NCBI RefSeq assembly: GCF_009734185.1
Contig: NZ_CP046393.1
Coordinates: forward strand, 1,294,501-1,358,500
Reading direction: 5' to 3'
DNA from: Commensalibacter melissae
GTDB taxonomy: Bacteria; Pseudomonadota; Alphaproteobacteria; Acetobacterales; Acetobacteraceae
DNA: 64,000 nucleotides
How positions within the stretch are numbered: position 1 is the stretch's first letter; every line of letters starts with the position of its first letter. Shown piece after piece: positions 58,218 to 64,000 of this stretch. The notes under the pieces are model-generated. The model saw only the letters and a program-made list of their open reading frames with translations. It was not told the DNA's origin and searched no databases. The translations under genes were made by a program, and so were the position numbers.

Positions 58218-59387
58218 ATGTCCAAGAAACCATTATCTTCCACCCTATCTGTAAAACAATTACTTCCATATTTAAAAATTGCCAGAACGGAAGGGATCGG
58301 TGGAATCCGTTATCGACAATTACTTGACCATTATCAAACCCCTGAAGCTGTTTTGGAAATTTTACCAAAATTAAAACGTTCAAAAGATTCAACAAAAAAA
58401 TTTCAAGTTCCTGATAATAAAATACTTCATAGAGAAATTGATCAAACACTTGAATTGGGGGGACAATTCGTTCTTCGTGGAACTCTGGAATATCCGCCCT
58501 TGCTTGATATGCTTGAAGATGCCCCTCCTATTCTGATTGCCATGGGCAATATCGAGTTATTAAAAAAGAGAAATGTTGCTATTGTCGGGGCGCGTAATGC
58601 TTCTATACATGGCATTAAAATGGCGGAAAATCTTGCGGCTGATCTGTCCGCACATCAAATTGGCATAACCTCTGGTCTAGCCAGAGGTATTGACAAAGCA
58701 GCTCATAAAGGGGCCTTATACACAGGTTTCACCATTGCCGTAATTGGTTGTGGAATCGATATTTTTTATCCAACAGAACATAAAGACCTTCAAAAATCAA
58801 TAGCAGAAAAAGGAGTTGTTTTAACTGAATTTTCTATTGGAACCCAACCTCAAGCCATGCATTTTCCACGCAGAAACCGTATTATTGCTGGATTGAGCTG
58901 GGGATGTATTGTCATTGAGGCTGCCCAGCATTCCGGCAGTCTTATCACGGCTAAACAAGCGCTTGATTATAACCGTCCCGTTTTTGCAGTACCAGGATCT
59001 CCCATTGACCCACGTTGTAAAGGAAGCAATAACTTGATTAGAATGGGGGCTATATTAACAGAAAATGCCATGGATATAATATCCGAACTCCCCCATCCCC
59101 TTATCCAAGAAAACACCTATTCCAATACTGATCTTTTCACCTATTCTTCCGCAGCTGAAAATATATCCCTCCAGAACAAGAATCTTCCACAGGTCAATAT
59201 ACCTGATAAAAACAATTCAAGAACAATTGAAGATGATATTCTCTTCCTACTTTCTGCCACCCCTACACCTATCGATCTAATCTTGAGAAATGTTCATTAC
59301 CCTACCAATGAAATTCAGAGTGCTCTTTCCTTGCTTGAAATCCAGCAAAAAATTTTTCTTTGCCATAATGGCTATATTTTAAAATGA
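58218..59387 (+). CDS. dprA: DNA-processing protein DprA
   Basis: 389 aa. Rossmann core with VAIVGARNASIHG, SGLARGIDKAAHKGAL, AVIGCGIDIFYP, FPRRNRIIAGLSWG and ALDYNRPVFAVPGS. It loads RecA on incoming single strands in transformation. A C-terminal winged helix (about 330-389, DML1-like) closes it. With comEC 4 kb away, the strain may keep at least part of a competence system. Confidence 0.94.
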   Translation: MSKKPLSSTLSVKQLLPYLKIARTEGIGGIRYRQLLDHYQTPEAVLEILPKLKRSKDSTKKFQVPDNKILHREIDQTLELGGQFVLRGTLEYPPLLDMLEDAPPILIAMGNIELLKKRNVAIVGARNASIHGIKMAENLAADLSAHQIGITSGLARGIDKAAHKGALYTGFTIAVIGCGIDIFYPTEHKDLQKSIAEKGVVLTEFSIGTQPQAMHFPRRNRIIAGLSWGCIVIEAAQHSGSLITAKQALDYNRPVFAVPGSPIDPRCKGSNNLIRMGAILTENAMDIISELPHPLIQENTYSNTDLFTYSSAAENISLQNKNLPQVNIPDKNNSRTIEDDILFLLSATPTPIDLILRNVHYPTNEIQSALSLLEIQQKIFLCHNGYILK

Positions 59388-59481
59388 GGAAATCAAACGA
59401 ATTCTTGAATTTTTCTTCTATTTTCGTTTTAATATGTAAATCACATCCATTTAAAAAATTAATTAAAAACCAAAATAGCAG

Positions 59482-59509
59482 TTGCTTCTTACTAAAGAAA
59501 AGATAGTAT
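59482..59509 (+). promoter_or_regulatory. topA: Candidate sigma-70 promoter of topA
   Basis: TTGCTT (59482-59487), a 16-base spacer, and TAGTAT (59504-59509) lie 49 bases before the topA ATG. This matches the consensus at 4 of 6 positions in each hexamer and is a pattern match only. Confidence 0.35.
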
Positions 59510-59558
59510 TCTGTTTCTAATTGAAGAAATCATTTTTACTAATCCGTCTGGAGAGAAA

Positions 59559-62129
59559 ATGACAGACGTCATCGTTGTTGAATCGCCTGCCAAGGCCAAA
59601 ACCATAAATAAATATCTTGGAAACAAATACACTGTTCTCGCCTCTTTCGGGCATGTCCGAGATCTTTCTCCGAAGGATGGAAGTGTTAGGCCGACTGAAA
59701 ATTTTGCCATGGATTGGGAAACGGATGAACGTGGAAACAAGCAGATCAAGGCGATTGCCCAGGCCTTAAAAAATGCCAAAACACTTTATCTTGCCACTGA
59801 CCCCGATCGTGAGGGGGAAGCAATTTCCTGGCATGTCCAATCCATTCTGAATGAAAAGAAATTACTTAAAAATATTAATGTCGAGCGTATTACCTTCAAT
59901 GAAATTACCAAACAGGCAGTTCAATACGCTATTCAACATCCCCGGAAACTGGACCAACCTTTGATTGAAGCATATCTTGCACGACGTGCACTTGATTATC
60001 TGGTAGGCTTTACATTATCACCAATTTTATGGCGGAAATTACCTGGATCCCGAAGTGCAGGACGAGTCCAATCTGTTGCCTTGCGTCTTGTATGCGAACG
60101 TGAAGCTGAAATCGAGATTTTTCAATCCAAAGAATATTGGACCATTCATGGCACTTTTATCTCTTCATCCAATAAGGATTTCACGGCAAAACTTACCCAT
60201 TTAAAAAACAAAAAACTTGAACAATTTGATCTAAATACGAAAAATCTGGCAAAAGAGGCTTGTACATATTTAAATAATCAACAGTTTAGCGTTCGTACCA
60301 TAGAGCGAAAAAAAACAAGAAGGAATCCATCCCCCCCCTTTACCACCTCGACATTACAGCAGGAAGCATCAAGAAAATTAAGAATGAGCGCACAAAACAC
60401 GATGCGTACCGCACAACAACTTTATGAAGGAATTGAAGTCAAGGGGGAAACCGTTGGTTTGATTACCTATATGAGAACCGATGGAGTACAAATGGCCAAT
60501 GAAGCAATTCAGGCCATTCGTAATCATATCAATACCGAATATGGCGAAAAATTTGTACCAAAATCACCACGCAAATACACAAGTAAGGCAAAAAACGCCC
60601 AAGAGGCACATGAAGCCATACGACCTACACATATCAATTTCACTCCTGAACAAATCAGTTCTTATTTAACAGCTGATCAGAAACAACTTTATGATCTTAT
60701 CTGGAAAAGAGCTCTTGCCAGTCAGATGGAATCCGCAGAACTTGATCAAATTTCCATAACAATAACAGATGAAAAGCAGGAAAATTGCTTTAAAACAACG
60801 GGATCAACAATAACATTTGAGGGTTTCTTAAAAGTTTATACAGAAAGTTTTGATGATACAGATAAAGATGAGGCGGAAAATAAAAACAACAAAGGGTCAC
60901 TCCTACCCCCCTTAAGAGAAAAAGAGACTCTTCAAACCAAAGAAATTTTGCCTAGTCAGCATTTTACTCAACCTCCTCCACGCTATAGTGAAGCTTCACT
61001 TGTTAAAAAGATGGAGGAACTGGGTATTGGTCGTCCATCTACTTATGCATCCATTCTCGGGGTTTTACGTGACAGAGGTTATGTTACTCTTGAAAATCGT
61101 TATTTTATTCCTCAGGATCGTGGACGTTTGGTTACTGCTTTTCTAACATCTTTCTTTAAACGTTACGTTGATGTCGATTTTACCGCCACGTTAGAGGGAC
61201 AACTTGATGAAATTTCCGATAGTAAAATAGATTGGAAAAAAGTTTTACAGGATTTTTGGAACGATTTTTCCAATGCCATCGAGCAAACAAAAGAACTGAA
61301 AATCTCTGATGTTATTGATGCGCTTGATCATGATCTTGGCTCTCATTTCTTTTCCGAAACAACGGACAGGTCCGACCCCAGAAAATGTCCTGCCTGTGAA
61401 AATGGCAAACTTCATCTAAAACTGGGTCGCTATGGGGCGTTTATAGGATGTACCAACTATCCTGAATGTCAATATACTAGAAAATTAACTCTGGATAATG
61501 CTGATCAAGAAGATAATGAGATTTTAAAAGAAGGCAGCAAAATCCTTGGAAATAATCCAGAAAATAATGAAGTAATCTCACTTCGTAAAGGACCTTACGG
61601 ATTATATATACAATCTGGTGAGGCTGATCCTGAAAATAAAAAGATCAAACCCAAACGTGCCGCTATTCCAAATAATATTGATGGAAATACACTTACCCTG
61701 GATCAGGCCATTGCCCTATTATCTTTTCCAAAATTACTTGGAGAATATCCTGAGACAGGTGAAAAAATCGAAATCGGATTGGGACGTTTTGGCCCTTATA
61801 TCAAAATGGGAAATATTTTTGCCGCCTTGGATAAAAATGAAGATATTTTATCAGTAGGATTGAATCGAGCCTTGGAGGTTCTTGCAAAAAAAATGGCTTC
61901 TATCCGTAATCTGGGGCTTCATCCAAAAGATAAGGAACCTGTTTTATTAAGAAAAGGACGTTTCGGATTTTATATACAGCATAAAAAATCTGTTGCATCC
62001 CTACCAAAAGGAGATAACGGAGATAATACAACCCTAGAGGACGCATTGAAACTTCTCGAAGAAAAAGGAAAAGAGTTAAAGAAAACGCCAACAAAAAAGA
62101 AAAAAACAGTAAAAAAAACAAAAAAATAA
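59559..62129 (+). CDS. topA: DNA topoisomerase I
   Basis: 856 aa type IA topoisomerase relaxing negative supercoils. TOPRIM motifs IVVESPAKAKTINKYLG and DPDREGEAISWH are at the N-terminus, the active-site Tyr is in GLITYMRTDGVQM, and RVQSVALRLVCERE follows the TOPRIM. A four-Cys zinc ribbon (CPAC...CTNYPEC near 607-635) is followed by Topo C-terminal repeats (GPYGLYIQ, GRFGPYIK, GRFGFYIQ) and a Lys-rich tail. GGAGAGAAA directly precedes the ATG. Confidence 0.97.
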   Translation: MTDVIVVESPAKAKTINKYLGNKYTVLASFGHVRDLSPKDGSVRPTENFAMDWETDERGNKQIKAIAQALKNAKTLYLATDPDREGEAISWHVQSILNEKKLLKNINVERITFNEITKQAVQYAIQHPRKLDQPLIEAYLARRALDYLVGFTLSPILWRKLPGSRSAGRVQSVALRLVCEREAEIEIFQSKEYWTIHGTFISSSNKDFTAKLTHLKNKKLEQFDLNTKNLAKEACTYLNNQQFSVRTIERKKTRRNPSPPFTTSTLQQEASRKLRMSAQNTMRTAQQLYEGIEVKGETVGLITYMRTDGVQMANEAIQAIRNHINTEYGEKFVPKSPRKYTSKAKNAQEAHEAIRPTHINFTPEQISSYLTADQKQLYDLIWKRALASQMESAELDQISITITDEKQENCFKTTGSTITFEGFLKVYTESFDDTDKDEAENKNNKGSLLPPLREKETLQTKEILPSQHFTQPPPRYSEASLVKKMEELGIGRPSTYASILGVLRDRGYVTLENRYFIPQDRGRLVTAFLTSFFKRYVDVDFTATLEGQLDEISDSKIDWKKVLQDFWNDFSNAIEQTKELKISDVIDALDHDLGSHFFSETTDRSDPRKCPACENGKLHLKLGRYGAFIGCTNYPECQYTRKLTLDNADQEDNEILKEGSKILGNNPENNEVISLRKGPYGLYIQSGEADPENKKIKPKRAAIPNNIDGNTLTLDQAIALLSFPKLLGEYPETGEKIEIGLGRFGPYIKMGNIFAALDKNEDILSVGLNRALEVLAKKMASIRNLGLHPKDKEPVLLRKGRFGFYIQHKKSVASLPKGDNGDNTTLEDALKLLEEKGKELKKTPTKKKKTVKKTKK

Positions 62130-62349
62130 TATGATTTTTAACTAGATTATTGTGTTTTTTACGTGACAGATTTTGTTATTTTTATATTTAGGTTTTAATA
62201 ATCTTAAAGTTGCTATAGCTTTTTTAATATTGGCTAACCTTATATTTAAAATATTTTATTGTCTTTGGAGAACAATCATTTTCCTCCTAATACGACATTT
62301 CTGTTTCTTTAGACTGACGCAAAATGCGATATGTTTTCTATGTTTCATT

Positions 62350-63906
62350 TTGCAAAAATACAAACCTTTATTTTATTGTCTGTATATAATTCTTGCATTT
62401 AATACCTATACCCCTATATACGCACAATCCACTACATCCACAAAACCAAAAGATATCGCCCCGTTTAATCAACATAGCTACGAAAATGTCATCGCCACCG
62501 CATTGACTTTTCTACAACCCAGAATACTGGAAGAACATACGATAAAAGAATTGTCTTTATGGGGACTGAATGGCTTAAATGCCGTTGACCCCTCTTTATC
62601 AATTCATGAAATCGAAGATAAGCTTGTTCTTCAACAGTCTCAAAAAATTCTAGCTAACTATCCCTTGCCGGCAGATAACGATATACCCCAATGGGCAAAG
62701 ACCATAACGGATATTTCTACCAAGGGATGGGAAAATTCCAATTTAATTCAATTGGCAAACAATCAAGGTCTTACCCAAGCTTTTTTTGATGAATTATTTG
62801 ATCATATGGATCCCTATTCAAGATATGTCGCTCCCAATTTTGCATCCACGGATCGTAATCAACGAGGAGATGGTGAGGCAAATATCGGAATTACCATCTC
62901 CAAAGATAAAAACTATATCGTTATCAGCTCTATCAATACCAATGGTCCCGCTTGGTCAGCAGGACTTAACGTAGGTGAACGTATCTATAAAATAGATAGC
63001 AAACGTACCTATAAACAATCTGTTGATACAATTAATAACTGGCTAAAGGGCAGCAACAATTCATCTTTGACTCTTGTCTTGGGCTCACACGGTAGAAAAA
63101 AAACAAGAATCGTACATTTGAAAAGAGAAATTGTTCCACCAGCGACCGTATTTGCATTTACAAATGATAACATAATTATTTTGAAAATAACCTCCTTTTC
63201 AACTTTCACTGCGGAAGAAATCAATCAGTATCTTGATCAAGCTGTTCAAGATATGAAATTAAAGGGCCTGATTCTTGATCTCAGAGGAAATAGAGGAGGT
63301 GTTTTGCAACAGGCCATAACAAGCTCTGCATTATTGCTGGATCATGGTATTGCAGCAACGACACAAGGACGAGATCAAGAGTCCAATCACGTATGGGCAG
63401 TACAGGGAGGAGATATAACCAATAATGTTCCCATTGTTATTTTGGTTGATGGCAGAACTGCAAGTGCTGCCGAAATTTTAACCGCTGCGTTATCCGATCA
63501 TAAGAGAGCCGTCGTAATCGGCAGCACAACTCTGGGTAAAGGTCTTGTACAAACCATTGCACAATTACCTGATGGAGGAGAGCTCTTCGTTACATGGAGC
63601 AGGGTTATTGCCCCCTTGGGATGGCCAATCCAGGGCTTGGGCATCATTCCGCAAATATGCACAAGTCGTGGAGTTAATTTCACTCAAAAACAAATGAATG
63701 AATTAATTAATGATCAATCTTCCTATGCACGTGATGTTATCTTTTCTAGACAATCACGTTTTCCGGTTGAAGCAAAGGACATTCTTCAAATTAGAAATGC
63801 CTGTCCCCCTGCCATCGGTTCAGATATTGATCTTGAGATTGCCGATGATTTGCTTCTTAACCCAAAGCTTTACCAAAAAGCACTTGATATGATCCCGAAT
63901 GATTAA
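62350..63906 (+). CDS. ctpA: S41 family C-terminal processing peptidase
   Basis: 518 aa if started at the TTG at 62350, which gives a good signal peptide (basic QKYKP, hydrophobic core, cleavage after IYA). PDZ domain (about 185-270, NIGITISKDKNYIVISSI, SAGLNVGERIYKID), then the catalytic Ser in DGRTASAAEILTAAL and Lys in STTLGKGLVQT of the Ser-Lys dyad. No in-frame ATG exists before the PDZ domain; TTG 62173 and an ATT at 62278 preceded by GGAG are other options. It probably acts in the periplasm on envelope proteins. Confidence 0.88.
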   Translation: MQKYKPLFYCLYIILAFNTYTPIYAQSTTSTKPKDIAPFNQHSYENVIATALTFLQPRILEEHTIKELSLWGLNGLNAVDPSLSIHEIEDKLVLQQSQKILANYPLPADNDIPQWAKTITDISTKGWENSNLIQLANNQGLTQAFFDELFDHMDPYSRYVAPNFASTDRNQRGDGEANIGITISKDKNYIVISSINTNGPAWSAGLNVGERIYKIDSKRTYKQSVDTINNWLKGSNNSSLTLVLGSHGRKKTRIVHLKREIVPPATVFAFTNDNIIILKITSFSTFTAEEINQYLDQAVQDMKLKGLILDLRGNRGGVLQQAITSSALLLDHGIAATTQGRDQESNHVWAVQGGDITNNVPIVILVDGRTASAAEILTAALSDHKRAVVIGSTTLGKGLVQTIAQLPDGGELFVTWSRVIAPLGWPIQGLGIIPQICTSRGVNFTQKQMNELINDQSSYARDVIFSRQSRFPVEAKDILQIRNACPPAIGSDIDLEIADDLLLNPKLYQKALDMIPND

Positions 63907-64000
63907 GTTGTATAGACAACCAAATTGGATTTTTCACGGTATTAATATTTTTTTGATTATTACATTGCTAAATGATAACAATTAAAAATTGCTCTCTTGT

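Noticed and set aside
63899-63985. 28-codon frame overlapping the ctpA stop
   Set aside because: Too short, low complexity, no ribosome site; probably chance, though the sequence ends soon after.

Overview
The window looks like a chromosome segment of an AT-rich alphaproteobacterium, most likely a low-GC member of the Acetobacteraceae resembling Commensalibacter. This placement is inferred from gene content and order and from remembered protein similarity; no search was run. Pointers are a PmtA-type phospholipid methyltransferase, sdhE-mfd facing recG, a DUF2628 gene inside the his operon, two glutamyl-tRNA synthetases, class II DAHP synthase, an SUV3-like helicase, and a pyrB-linked pseudo-dihydroorotase. 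Nearly all of it is densely packed housekeeping DNA. I see no insertion sequence, prophage, CRISPR array or rRNA. One tRNA gene, tRNA-Ser(TGA), is present.

Layout. 1-2.1 kb (minus): pmtA, a cytochrome-oxidase-subunit-I-like membrane protein that has lost its oxygen-reducing site, and the first codons of a translationally coupled partner cut by the window edge. 2.5-7.1 kb (minus): uvrB-galM-greB-gshB operon. 7.3-10.5 kb (plus): pepF and an ABC1/UbiB-like kinase. 10.5-15.5 kb (minus): two membrane-anchored Sel1-repeat proteins and xylB, which shares a hairpin terminator with the facing kinase gene. 15.6-20.4 kb: GNAT, tRNA-Ser, a BASS-type transporter, an unknown secreted protein, DUF805 and CopD-like membrane proteins, and a LysR regulator. 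20.6-26.6 kb: sdhE-mfd facing away from recG. 26.8-34.1 kb: a GT61 glycosyltransferase, trhP, and the operon aroG-pncB-hypothetical-gltX.

34.3-36.9 kb (plus): metQNI methionine importer, whose binding protein carries a twin-arginine signal. 37.1-39.7 kb: a small secreted protein and the fpr-gor NADPH oxidoreductase pair. 40.0-46.3 kb: SUV3-like helicase facing an AT-rich OLD-family ATPase/nuclease, then the nitroreductase-ubiH pair. 46.5-51.7 kb (plus): hisB-DUF2628-hisH-GNAT-hisA-hisF-hisE-hinT-nth, with comEC converging on nth. 54.0-59.4 kb (plus): gltX-pyrB-pyrC-like-plsY-dprA, tightly overlapping. 59.6-63.9 kb (plus): topA and a ctpA-type protease.

Together the genes cover genome maintenance (uvrB, mfd, recG, nth, topA, dprA, comEC), histidine, aromatic, pyrimidine and NAD precursor supply, glutathione/NADPH redox (gshB, gor, fpr), and membrane lipids (pmtA, plsY). 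The most unusual item is the COX1 homologue at the left edge: it keeps the low-spin heme ligands but none of the CuB/heme a3 ligands. Next come the solitary AT-rich OLD-family gene, the Tat-type MetQ, the helicase with an apparent N-terminal DNA-binding-like domain, and the pyrB-linked PyrC homologue lacking its HxH metal site.
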